Shown piece after piece: positions 1-6,728 of a stretch of 7,772 nt of DNA (position 1 is the stretch's first letter; every line of letters starts with the position of its first letter). The DNA is taken from NCBI GenBank assembly GCA_003450125.1, contig DMFR01000074.1:1-7772 (forward strand), in the 5' to 3' direction. Below the pieces are notes generated by a model. That model searched no databases, had not been told where the DNA came from, and saw only the letters and a program-made list of their open reading frames with translations. Both the position numbers and the translations under genes were made by a program. Origin of the DNA: Prolixibacteraceae bacterium (GTDB taxonomy: Bacteria > Bacteroidota > Bacteroidia > Bacteroidales > Prolixibacteraceae).

Positions 1-2529
1 TACGGAACGAACAACGAGTTCGGGTTCGATTACCTGCGCGATAATATGGCCATCAATCCGCATGACCTTGTTCAGCGCAAGCACCATTATTCAATCGTCG
101 ATGAGGTCGATTCTGTGTTGATTGATGATGCCCGTACGCCATTGATTATTTCAGGTCCGATTCCAAAAGGGGAAATCCAGAAGTTTGAAGAGCTGAAACC
201 CAAGGTGGAAAAGCTATATGCCGCCCAGCGCAACATCGTCAATCAATGCCTGGCTGATGCAAAAAAGATATTGAACAATCCCAACTCCACCAAGGAAGAA
301 AAGGAGCAGGGTTCTATCCTGTTGCTTCGTGCCCACAAGGGGCTGCCCAAAAACAAGGCCATCATCAAATTCCTGAGTGAAGAAGGAATTAAAGTGATGA
401 TGACCAAAACGGAGAATTATCACATGCAGGACAACAACAAGCTCATGCATATCATTACCGATCCACTGGTTTTTGTGGTGGAAGAAAAAATGAACTCCGT
501 TGAGCTGACTGATAAAGGTATTGACCTGATTTCAGATGACGTGGATGATCCAACCTTCTTTGTATTGCCCGATGTTGGTTCTGAGATCGCTGAAATTGAG
601 AATGATAAGTCATTGACCAAGCAAGAGGTACTCGAAAAGAAAGATGATTTGCTCACCAGCTATGCCATCAAATCTGAACGCGTTCATACCATCAACCAGT
701 TGCTGAAGGCTTATGCCATGTTCGAAAAAGATGTCGAATACGTGGTGATTGAAAACAAGGTAAAGATTGTAGATGAGCAAACAGGCCGTATCATGGAGGG
801 ACGTCGCTATTCCGATGGACTGCACCAGGCCATTGAAGCCAAGGAACATGTGAAAGTAGAAGCAGCTACACAAACTTTTGCCACCATTACCCTTCAGAAT
901 TATTTCAGGATGTACCATAAGCTGGCTGGTATGACCGGTACTGCAGAAACAGAAGCAGGTGAGTTATGGGACATCTACAAACTGGACGTGGTGGTGATTC
1001 CAACCAACAGAAAGGTCATTCGTGATGACCGTGAAGACATGGTTTACAAGACCAAACGCGAAAAGTACAACGCGGTGGTGGAAGAAATTGTAGCCCTTAA
1101 CAAGATAGGTAGACCTGCTTTGGTGGGTACCACTTCAGTGGAGATATCCGAGTTGTTGAGCCGTTACCTGAAAATGAGAGGCATCAAACACAATGTATTG
1201 AATGCCAAACTACACGCCCGTGAAGCCGAGATTGTGGCTGATGCAGGTATGAGCGGCATGGTTACCATTGCCACCAATATGGCAGGTCGTGGTACCGATA
1301 TCAAATTAACGCCTGAAGTAAAGGCATTGGGTGGTTTGGCCATCATAGGAACGGAAAGACATGAGTCCCGACGTGTAGACCGCCAGTTGCGAGGACGTGC
1401 AGGACGTCAGGGAGACCCGGGTTCTTCACAGTTCTTTGTGTCCCTGGAAGACGATTTGATGCGTCTCTTTGGGTCTGACCGCATATCAGGGATCATGGAT
1501 AAAATCGGCTTAAAAGAAGGCGAAATGATCCAGCATTCCATGATTACCAAATCCATTGAACGGGCACAAAAGAAAGTGGAGGAAAATAACTTCGGAATTC
1601 GTAAACGATTGCTGGAATATGATGATGTGATGAATTCGCAACGTGAAGTCATCTATAAGAAACGCCGTCATGCCTTGTTTGGTGACCGGGTTGAAGTGGA
1701 TATCCTCAATACCATTTACGATGTGATAGAAAACCTGGTGAATGATTATCATCCAAACGCCATGTTCGATGAGTTCAACATGGAACTGATCCGTCTGATG
1801 TCAATGGAATCGCCTGTATCAGAACAGGAATTCATGAAAATGAAACAGGACGATCTGGTCGAACAAGTCTATCATGAAATGGTGGCTACCTATACCCGTC
1901 GTACTGAAATTATTGCCAAGCAGGCTTATCCTGTAATCCGTGATGTTTACGAGCAGAAATCACATCTGTACACCAATATCGTTGTTCCAATTTCAGACGG
2001 GATGCACATTTACCAGATTGTAACCAATCTTGAAAAAGCATATAAGAATCAGGGCAAGGAACTGGTTAAATCCTATCAGAAGCAGACTGTTCTTCAAACC
2101 ATTGATGAAGCATGGAAAGAGCAGCTTCGCGAGATGGACGATTTAAAGCAGTCGGTTCAAAATGCCACCTATGAGCAAAAAGACCCCTTATTGATCTACA
2201 AGTTTGAATCTTTCAATTTGTTCAAGATCATGGTTATCAAGGTCAATAAATCCATTGTATCCATCCTGGCAAAAGGACATATCCCGATCAGCGATCCACA
2301 GCAGGTCCATGAAGGACATGAACGTAGAGGGCTTGATTTGAGTAAACTGTCGACTTCAAAATCAGAATTGCCTACAAGTTCATCCAATGGAAGCCGTCCT
2401 GATGCTCCCCAGGAACCCAAGGTGGTACAACCGGTAAGGGTTGAAAAAAGGGTAGGGCGCAATGATCCATGTCCCTGTGGAAGCGGCAAGAAATTCAAGG
2501 CCTGCCATGGTAAAGACCTGGTAGACTAA
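1..2529 (+). CDS. secA: Preprotein translocase ATPase SecA, 5'-truncated by window edge
   Basis: SecA is the cytosolic ATPase that binds SecYEG and pushes unfolded preproteins across the inner membrane. The open frame runs from base 1, so the first in-frame ATG (46) is internal: the 15 codons before it encode the conserved YGTNNEFGFDYLRDN motif. The N-terminus with the Walker A motif lies outside the window. Visible here (residues of the 843-residue fragment): Walker B/motif II DEVD at 34-37; the preprotein-binding region with the Bacteroidota-type insertion at about 50-255; DEQTGRIMEGRR, where NBD sequence resumes, at about 258-269; MTGTAETE from about 311; motif V GRGTDIKL at about 430; motif VI (RRVDRQLRGRAGRQGD) at about 458-473; then the helical scaffold and wing region. 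A Ser/Pro-rich linker leads to the zinc-binding SEC-C tail CPCGSGKKFKACH (Cys-X-Cys-X8-Cys-His). The frame is uninterrupted and no key residue is missing. lgt follows on the same strand after 150 nt. Identification is essentially certain. Confidence 0.98.
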   Translation, partial: YGTNNEFGFDYLRDNMAINPHDLVQRKHHYSIVDEVDSVLIDDARTPLIISGPIPKGEIQKFEELKPKVEKLYAAQRNIVNQCLADAKKILNNPNSTKEEKEQGSILLLRAHKGLPKNKAIIKFLSEEGIKVMMTKTENYHMQDNNKLMHIITDPLVFVVEEKMNSVELTDKGIDLISDDVDDPTFFVLPDVGSEIAEIENDKSLTKQEVLEKKDDLLTSYAIKSERVHTINQLLKAYAMFEKDVEYVVIENKVKIVDEQTGRIMEGRRYSDGLHQAIEAKEHVKVEAATQTFATITLQNYFRMYHKLAGMTGTAETEAGELWDIYKLDVVVIPTNRKVIRDDREDMVYKTKREKYNAVVEEIVALNKIGRPALVGTTSVEISELLSRYLKMRGIKHNVLNAKLHAREAEIVADAGMSGMVTIATNMAGRGTDIKLTPEVKALGGLAIIGTERHESRRVDRQLRGRAGRQGDPGSSQFFVSLEDDLMRLFGSDRISGIMDKIGLKEGEMIQHSMITKSIERAQKKVEENNFGIRKRLLEYDDVMNSQREVIYKKRRHALFGDRVEVDILNTIYDVIENLVNDYHPNAMFDEFNMELIRLMSMESPVSEQEFMKMKQDDLVEQVYHEMVATYTRRTEIIAKQAYPVIRDVYEQKSHLYTNIVVPISDGMHIYQIVTNLEKAYKNQGKELVKSYQKQTVLQTIDEAWKEQLREMDDLKQSVQNATYEQKDPLLIYKFESFNLFKIMVIKVNKSIVSILAKGHIPISDPQQVHEGHERRGLDLSKLSTSKSELPTSSSNGSRPDAPQEPKVVQPVRVEKRVGRNDPCPCGSGKKFKACHGKDLVD

Positions 2530-2542
2530 AAAAATATAAAAC

Positions 2543-2591
2543 AAGAAACAAGAAATAAGAAATAAGAAATATAAAATAAGAAATAAGAAAC
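2543..2591. repeat. Seven tandem heptamers, consensus AAGAAAT/AAGAAAC
   Basis: Starting 13 nt after the secA stop, seven back-to-back 7-mers can be read in strict phase: AAGAAAC, AAGAAAT, AAGAAAT, AAGAAAT, ATAAAAT (degenerate), AAGAAAT, AAGAAAC. The block is purine-rich on the + strand and contains stop codons, so it is not coding. It is the left half of the inverted structure that fills the secA-lgt gap. Seven-base units can expand or shrink by replication slippage, so copy number may vary between strains. Its function is unknown. Confidence 0.9.
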
Positions 2592-2643
2592 ATCAAAGGA
2601 CCAGTTCCTTATTTCTTGTTTCTCGTTTCTTATTTCTTATTTT
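2573..2643. repeat. Perfect 19-bp inverted repeat with 33-nt loop in the secA-lgt gap
   Basis: Bases 2573-2591 are the exact reverse complement of 2625-2643 (19 of 19 pairs, only three of them G-C). A second, mutually exclusive pairing of 16 nt exists between 2544-2559 and 2608-2623. Inside the main loop, AAGGA (2596-2600) can pair with TCCTT (2606-2610) around CCAGT. As RNA this is a long, A-U-rich stem in the 3' end of a secA transcript or the leader of an lgt transcript; as DNA it could extrude as a cruciform. No T-run of classical intrinsic-terminator form follows, so a terminator role is possible but unproven. Confidence 0.85.
2604..2638. repeat. Inverted heptamer block (ATTTCTT/GTTTCTT), mirror of 2543-2591
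   Basis: Read in phase: GTTCCTT (degenerate), ATTTCTT, GTTTCTC, GTTTCTT, ATTTCTT, followed by a partial ATTTT. These are the reverse complements of the heptamers at 2543-2591. Copies of the same unit in both orientations, separated by about 12 nt of unrelated sequence, suggest an inverted duplication or a palindromic mobile-type repeat rather than simple slippage alone. Confidence 0.85.
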
Positions 2644-2646
2644 GAT

Positions 2647-2654
2647 TATCTTTA
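2647..2654 (+). promoter_or_regulatory. Possible Bacteroidota -7 box for lgt (weak)
   Basis: TATCTTTA matches the Bacteroidota -7 consensus TAnnTTTG at all fixed positions but the last, and lies 25 nt before the lgt start, so transcription would begin with a short leader. No TTTG-like -33 element is found at the usual distance: the nearest TTG (2616-2618) is about 28 nt upstream, inside the heptamer block. In AT-rich DNA such a match is easily found by chance. lgt could instead be read through from secA. Confidence 0.25.
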
Positions 2655-2679
2655 AATGCAAATCTATTAGCTCGAAAAC

Positions 2680-3510
2680 ATGGCCATCCTGTCATTTATT
2701 CATTGGAACGTTAGCCCTGAGATCTTTTCACTGGGCCCCATTCATGTTCGCTGGTACGGACTTCTGTTTGCTATCGGTTTCCTATTTGGATACAACCAGG
2801 GCGAAAAGATGTTCAAGTGGGAGAATATTGATCCCAAATGGCTGGAAAGTTTGTTCATTTACCTGATCGTTGCCACTATTATTGGTGCACGTTTGGGGCA
2901 TGTCTTATTTTATGGATGGGATTATTATTCTCAGCATCCCATTGAAATCCTGTACGTATGGCAAGGCGGATTGGCCAGTCATGGCGGAGTATTGGGGATC
3001 ATCCTGGCCATGTTTATCTGGAGCATGAAAGTATCGAAACGTTCAATATTGTGGGTTCTGGATAGGGTAGTGGTGCCGAGTGTCTTTGTAGCTTGTTTGA
3101 TTCGTTTGGGAAACCTGATGAATTCAGAGATATACGGAATGCCCACTACGTTGCCTTGGGGTTTTATCTTTGAACGAAATCATGAAACAGTAGCAAAACA
3201 TCCCACACAGATTTATGAATCATTGAGTTACCTGATAACATTTGGTGTAATCTATTACATGTATTGGAAAACAAAAGCCAAAGATTACCTTGGATTGTTG
3301 ATAGGGGTATTTTTTGTGATGGTTTTCAGCGCTCGGTTCCTTGTTGAGTTTATCAAGGAAGATCAGGAAGCCTTTGAAGCTGGAATGACCCTGAACATGG
3401 GGCAATTGCTCAGTATTCCATTTATAATTACCGGAATTGTATTGATTGTTCTTGCCATTCGAAGAGGACCGGTAGTCTATCAGAACCAGGTAAGTACGAT
3501 GAAAAAGTAG
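2680..3510 (+). CDS. lgt: Prolipoprotein diacylglyceryl transferase Lgt
   Basis: Lgt is an inner-membrane enzyme that transfers diacylglycerol from phosphatidylglycerol to the lipobox cysteine of prolipoproteins, the first step of lipoprotein maturation before signal peptidase II. The 276-residue length is normal for the family. Visible motifs: RWYG at 24-27; GARLGHVLFY at about 69-78; GGLASHGGVLG at 96-106 with the conserved histidine H101; the Lgt signature IRLGNLMNSEIYG at 141-153 with R142, N145 and E150; HPTQIYE at 174-180; ARFLVEF at 218-224 with the conserved arginine R219; GQLLSIPF at 241-248. Several strongly hydrophobic segments alternate with these motifs, as expected for a polytopic membrane protein. 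The ATG at 2680 is chosen because the N-terminus (HWNVSPEIFSLG before RWYG) fits the family; no Shine-Dalgarno is present, only an A-rich stretch. It lies 150 nt after secA, same strand, and faces the lipoprotein array. All key residues are intact. Confidence 0.97.
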   Translation: MAILSFIHWNVSPEIFSLGPIHVRWYGLLFAIGFLFGYNQGEKMFKWENIDPKWLESLFIYLIVATIIGARLGHVLFYGWDYYSQHPIEILYVWQGGLASHGGVLGIILAMFIWSMKVSKRSILWVLDRVVVPSVFVACLIRLGNLMNSEIYGMPTTLPWGFIFERNHETVAKHPTQIYESLSYLITFGVIYYMYWKTKAKDYLGLLIGVFFVMVFSARFLVEFIKEDQEAFEAGMTLNMGQLLSIPFIITGIVLIVLAIRRGPVVYQNQVSTMKK

Positions 3511-3534
3511 AAATTGGATTACCTTTTGGTATAG

Positions 3535-3580
3535 AAAGCCCTGAAATCATTGGCCAGAAGGCCTATGGGTTCAGAGCTTT
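3535..3580. terminator. Probable bidirectional terminator between convergent lgt and lipoprotein operon
   Basis: Bases 3535-3555 and 3560-3580 form an imperfect palindrome around an AGAA loop: 17 Watson-Crick pairs out of 21, with one further G-U pair on either RNA strand. The inner stem GGCC/GGCC and the outer AAAGC...GCTTT are well paired. On the + strand it is followed by a T-rich run (TTTACTTTATTCTT from 3578). On the - strand the tail is only TTT then CTATACC, so termination in that direction may be weaker. The outer end overlaps the TAA stop (3581-3579) of the last lipoprotein gene. The position between two converging transcription units supports the call. Confidence 0.75.
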
Positions 3581-4646
3581 ACTTTATTCTTACTTGCTTT
3601 CCCAAAAGTTCAATTTCTTTTTTTCGTTTTGTCAGTATTGTAGTGTATTGGGTACAATTGAATAAATGGTCCTTGTTTTCAATTTTGTAAGCTGAAAGGG
3701 AACGATTTACCCAATCGTTTGCGGCATCCATATTTCCTTCCATTTCGCAGATTAGCGCCATGTTATAGGTTGCTTTGGCTGCAATATTCTGGTTTTTATT
3801 ATTTGTTTGCTTGTTGTAAATTTCAGCAGCTTTGAGCCATTCGCCTTCAAGGAGATATTTTTCAGCAATTAGCATATTTCCATTATGAGATTGGTAGTAG
3901 AACCGAAAATCTTTCACAATTGAAGGAATTAGCTTGGGACCAAAAGATTTGGCAAGGTATATTGAAGTGTTTTCTAGCAATCGCTTGTGATTGAGGTCAC
4001 TTCCAAAAAAATCAGGATTGAACGAGTTCCCGTAATATACATCATCTGGTTGTTTGTATTTGTAGATGGCCGTATCGCCCTTGATTGAAATGGTCCAAAA
4101 AAGATGGGCATTGATCTGTTCTAATTGAGTACTGCCTTTGAATTCAGGGAAACTTCCTTCAGAATTATGCACCTCGAGTGAAGGGTGATGGCTTTTTAAA
4201 TAATCATCAAAATGAAAATTATCCAGAAAGATGCAGGCATCTACCTTCCATTTTCTGAGCAATTCCGGATAATCAATCAGGCTGTAATTTGTTGCTAAGT
4301 ATGAATTCAAGGAATCCCTGTAATTGATCACTTTCAGGAAATAGCCTTCACCTTCAAGGTATTCGGCCAAAGCATCCACACATTGATTTGAAAGGTCCCG
4401 ATACTGAATTTCAGGATCAATTATTGAATCAGTATATAGGTTTTTAAAATACCTAAAAGTGACTGTATCTGATTGATAAAGATCCCGCTTAAAAATAGCA
4501 ATGGTATCAATATCTTGTGACAGTGTAAGTAATGCTGGCTTCATCATTTCAACCTGAATAGAACTCAACTTATAGGTTGAACAGGATGCAAAACTTAAAA
4601 TTGCTATCCATAAAAAGCAGTATGAAATCTTAGTTTTCGGCATCAT
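3579..4646 (-). CDS. Predicted TPR-containing lipoprotein, paralogue 4 of 4
   Basis: A 355-residue protein of unknown function. The N-terminus (K4, K6, hydrophobic core, then FAS before C22) is a lipoprotein signal, so it should be lipidated by Lgt and cut by signal peptidase II. No acidic run follows the cysteine, so there is no sign of the surface-export signal known from Bacteroides and Capnocytophaga lipoproteins; a periplasm-facing location is inferred. Features: MMKPALLTLSQDI at 34-46, IAIFKRDL at 49-56, VDACIFLD at 135-142, KLIPS at 238-242, and two TPR-like helix pairs at about 256-320, with EKYLLEGEWLKAAEIY and YNMALICEMEGNMDAA. It is the closest relative of the gene just upstream in transcription (paralogue 3). 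Its start overlaps that gene's end by 17 nt at the first ATG (4646) or 14 nt at an immediately following ATG (4643), so either start is possible and translational coupling is likely. It is the last gene before the terminator hairpin. Confidence 0.88.
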   Translation of the reverse strand: MMPKTKISYCFLWIAILSFASCSTYKLSSIQVEMMKPALLTLSQDIDTIAIFKRDLYQSDTVTFRYFKNLYTDSIIDPEIQYRDLSNQCVDALAEYLEGEGYFLKVINYRDSLNSYLATNYSLIDYPELLRKWKVDACIFLDNFHFDDYLKSHHPSLEVHNSEGSFPEFKGSTQLEQINAHLFWTISIKGDTAIYKYKQPDDVYYGNSFNPDFFGSDLNHKRLLENTSIYLAKSFGPKLIPSIVKDFRFYYQSHNGNMLIAEKYLLEGEWLKAAEIYNKQTNNKNQNIAAKATYNMALICEMEGNMDAANDWVNRSLSAYKIENKDHLFNCTQYTTILTKRKKEIELLGKQVRIK

Positions 4647-5700
4647 CTCTGATTTGTTTTTCCAGGCGTCTCAATTCCTTTTTTCGTATTTCAAGTAAAG
4701 TGTTATACTGATAGCAATCAGTGGTATATCTGAGATTTTCCTTTTTGTAAAAGGAATATGAACCATTCAGCCAATCAATTGCGGCATCAATATTTCCTTC
4801 CATTTCGCAAATCAAAGCCATGTTATAGGAAGACTTAGCGGCGATGTTCAGATTTTTATTTTTAGTTTCCTTTTTGTAGATCTCAGCAGCTTTGAGCCAA
4901 TCACCCTCAAGGAGATATTTTTCACCCTTCAGCATGTAAACATTGTTTGAGCGGTAATAAGCCCGTTCCACTTTCTGCGATGAAGGAATTAGTTTTGATG
5001 TAAAGGTATTTCCAAGATATTCTGCTACACTTTGAAGTAATAACTGATGATTTTCTTCATTGCCAAAAAGGGTAGGATATAAATTATTACCATAATACAG
5101 TTTTTCTGGCTGTTTGCAAACATATATAGATGGTTTTCCGTAGAATGATATGTTCCAAATTAAATTAGGTTCTATGGTTTCTAATTCTGAACTACCTCTA
5201 AATTCGGGAACACTGGAGAAGATCTCCTGTCCTAAATTGATTGCATTTCTATTTATTAAAAAGTCTTTTAAATAGAAACAATCAAGAAAGATACATACAT
5301 CAGCACCTGTTTTATTATGCAATTCAGTATAATTAAATGAACTATCTTTTGCGGTAAGTAAGAAATTCAACGTATCACTATAATTGACTACTTTTAAGAA
5401 TTTCCCGCTAAGGGCAAGACTATTTGTCAAAGCAGCCACACACCTATTGGAAAGTTCACGATAATGAACCAGGCTGTCTGTAAAATCGAGATGTTTATAA
5501 ATGTCATGATACTTATAAGTAGTTGTATCAGAAAGAAATAAGTCCCGCTTGAATATAGCTATATTTTCCACATCCTCCGGTAAGGTGAATTCGGCAGGTT
5601 TCATCATTTCTACCTGCAGGGTACGCAAATTGGAGGTAGTTCTACAGGATGCAAGGCTAACGATTGCACCCAATAGAAAGAGTGATCTTCTATAGGTCAT
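4630..5700 (-). CDS. Predicted TPR-containing lipoprotein, paralogue 3 of 4
   Basis: A 356-residue protein of unknown function. The signal MTYRRSLFLLGAIVSLASC has a near-ideal lipobox (LAS before C19). Conserved family segments: MMKPAEFTLPEDV at 32-44, IAIFKRDL at 47-54, SGKFLKVVNYSD at 98-109, GADVCIFLD at 132-140, a PEFRGSSELE segment at 165-174, KLIPS at 236-240, and a TPR-like region at about 254-318 (EKYLLEGDWLKAAEIY, then YNMALICEMEGNIDAAIDW). A charged, coiled-coil-like helix closes the protein (about 336-355). Over a 63-residue stretch of the TPR region it is identical to paralogue 4 at 48 positions, pointing to recent duplication. The start overlaps the upstream gene by 11 nt (ATGACCTATAG). 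The gene is locally very AT-rich: bases 5221-5340 contain only 31 G or C in 120. It may belong to DUF6340 (recalled, not checked). Confidence 0.88.
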   Translation of the reverse strand: MTYRRSLFLLGAIVSLASCRTTSNLRTLQVEMMKPAEFTLPEDVENIAIFKRDLFLSDTTTYKYHDIYKHLDFTDSLVHYRELSNRCVAALTNSLALSGKFLKVVNYSDTLNFLLTAKDSSFNYTELHNKTGADVCIFLDCFYLKDFLINRNAINLGQEIFSSVPEFRGSSELETIEPNLIWNISFYGKPSIYVCKQPEKLYYGNNLYPTLFGNEENHQLLLQSVAEYLGNTFTSKLIPSSQKVERAYYRSNNVYMLKGEKYLLEGDWLKAAEIYKKETKNKNLNIAAKSSYNMALICEMEGNIDAAIDWLNGSYSFYKKENLRYTTDCYQYNTLLEIRKKELRRLEKQIRDDAEN

Positions 5701-6718
5701 AGCTCATTGAATTGATTTTGTTCAATTCAATTTTTCGCTTTGCCAGAATAGCAGAATACTTTCTGATTGCTTGCTTTTCAATGTTATTGGAAGAACTGAT
5801 TTTAGATGCTCTGGAAATCAGTTCTGTTGCGCTTTCTATATCACCGTTCATTTCACTGGCAACAGCCAGGTTATAAAGCGCCAGCATTTGAAATCGTTTG
5901 CTGGGGCTTTCAGTATATTTTTCCCACAAGGCAGATGCATCGTCCCATTTGTTCTTTTTTGCCAGTTCTGCTGCCTTCTTAAAATCTTCCTCATTGCAAG
6001 ATAGGGTTTGACGGTAAACGGTAGTCCAGCTGGGAACAATGTTTTTTGAATATTTGACTCCTACCATCCCTGCTGCAATCTTCATGGCTGCTTTCTTATT
6101 TGGAATCCTGGTGGATGAATAATTTCCCGAACTATCCAGTCCATCCCAGTATAAGGTATCGACCAGTGAGGAGTGGTTAATAATTTGAACCTTGGAAGCA
6201 TCATAGATGGTCCAAATGCTGGCAGTAATAACCTTTGCAATAGTGTGTCCCTCGTCATGGTTGGGATAAACGGTATAATAAGAGGAATATGTGTCTAGAA
6301 GGATCAACGCATCGGCATTGGTATCGGTTGAAATTTTTTGTATTAGTTTTTTGGAAGGGGGAGTAATATTCTTTACATATTGCACAGGAAGACTTGTAAC
6401 AGGCAATACGGTGATTTTATTAAAGCGCTTTTGGGCCTGCATCTTCATTGACAAACTGTCAAAGCAAGTACGGACGGACATGCTGTCGATGTTGATTGGA
6501 ATGATGTCTCTTATTCGCCTGTAGTTATTTGAATAGTAATTTTGAAGGGTGTCACCGAGGTATTTCATGTTCCGGTTGAATAGGGTAACATGTTTTATTT
6601 CAGCTGGAAGAGTGACTTTAGCCGGCTGAAATACCTCGATGGGAAACTCATTTAAGGTAACGCATGAACTTAAAAATAAGAACGAAACGATGGCTGTTAT
6701 TGAAATCTTTCTTAACAT
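5690..6718 (-). CDS. Predicted TPR-containing lipoprotein, paralogue 2 of 4
   Basis: A 342-residue protein of unknown function. The signal MLRKISITAIVSFLFLSSC ends in a lipobox (LSS before C19). Family segments: FQPAKVTLPAEI at 30-41, VTLFNRNM at 44-51, ADALILLDTY at 135-144, GVKYSKNIVPSW at 220-231, and a TPR-like C-terminal region at about 243-308 (KKAAELAKKNKWDDASALWEKY, then ALYNLAVASEMNGDIESATELI) followed by a basic helix. The mature N-terminus VTLNEF lacks an acidic surface-export signal. It shares the architecture of its three neighbours but is clearly diverged from paralogues 3 and 4; like paralogue 1 it keeps PSW where 3 and 4 have PSS or PSI. It starts 10 nt after the upstream stop and overlaps the downstream start by 11 nt. 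No Shine-Dalgarno is seen (CCCTGAAC precedes the ATG). Confidence 0.88.
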   Translation of the reverse strand: MLRKISITAIVSFLFLSSCVTLNEFPIEVFQPAKVTLPAEIKHVTLFNRNMKYLGDTLQNYYSNNYRRIRDIIPINIDSMSVRTCFDSLSMKMQAQKRFNKITVLPVTSLPVQYVKNITPPSKKLIQKISTDTNADALILLDTYSSYYTVYPNHDEGHTIAKVITASIWTIYDASKVQIINHSSLVDTLYWDGLDSSGNYSSTRIPNKKAAMKIAAGMVGVKYSKNIVPSWTTVYRQTLSCNEEDFKKAAELAKKNKWDDASALWEKYTESPSKRFQMLALYNLAVASEMNGDIESATELISRASKISSSNNIEKQAIRKYSAILAKRKIELNKINSMSYDL

Positions 6719-6728
6719 GTTCAGGGGT

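Noticed and set aside
214..2498. Several minus-strand frames of 60-102 codons inside secA
   Set aside because: They are antisense to conserved SecA coding sequence, have no plausible start context and no recognisable product.
46..2529. ATG at 46 as the start of a short SecA
   Set aside because: The frame is open from base 1 and the preceding codons encode a highly conserved SecA motif, so this methionine is internal and the gene is cut by the window edge.
2543..2643. CRISPR array or tRNA-like structure in the secA-lgt gap
   Set aside because: The units are 7 nt with no spacers between them, and the fold is a simple A-U hairpin without cloverleaf arms or conserved tRNA bases.
2642..2866. 74-codon + strand frame overlapping the start of lgt
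   Set aside because: It lies in another frame over well-conserved lgt sequence and its product resembles nothing; it is a shadow of lgt.
5771..6524. Two + strand 77-codon frames and a minus-strand 63-codon frame inside paralogue 2
   Set aside because: They fall within the reading frame of a lipoprotein gene with clear family relatives on both sides; the alternative products look like out-of-frame translation.
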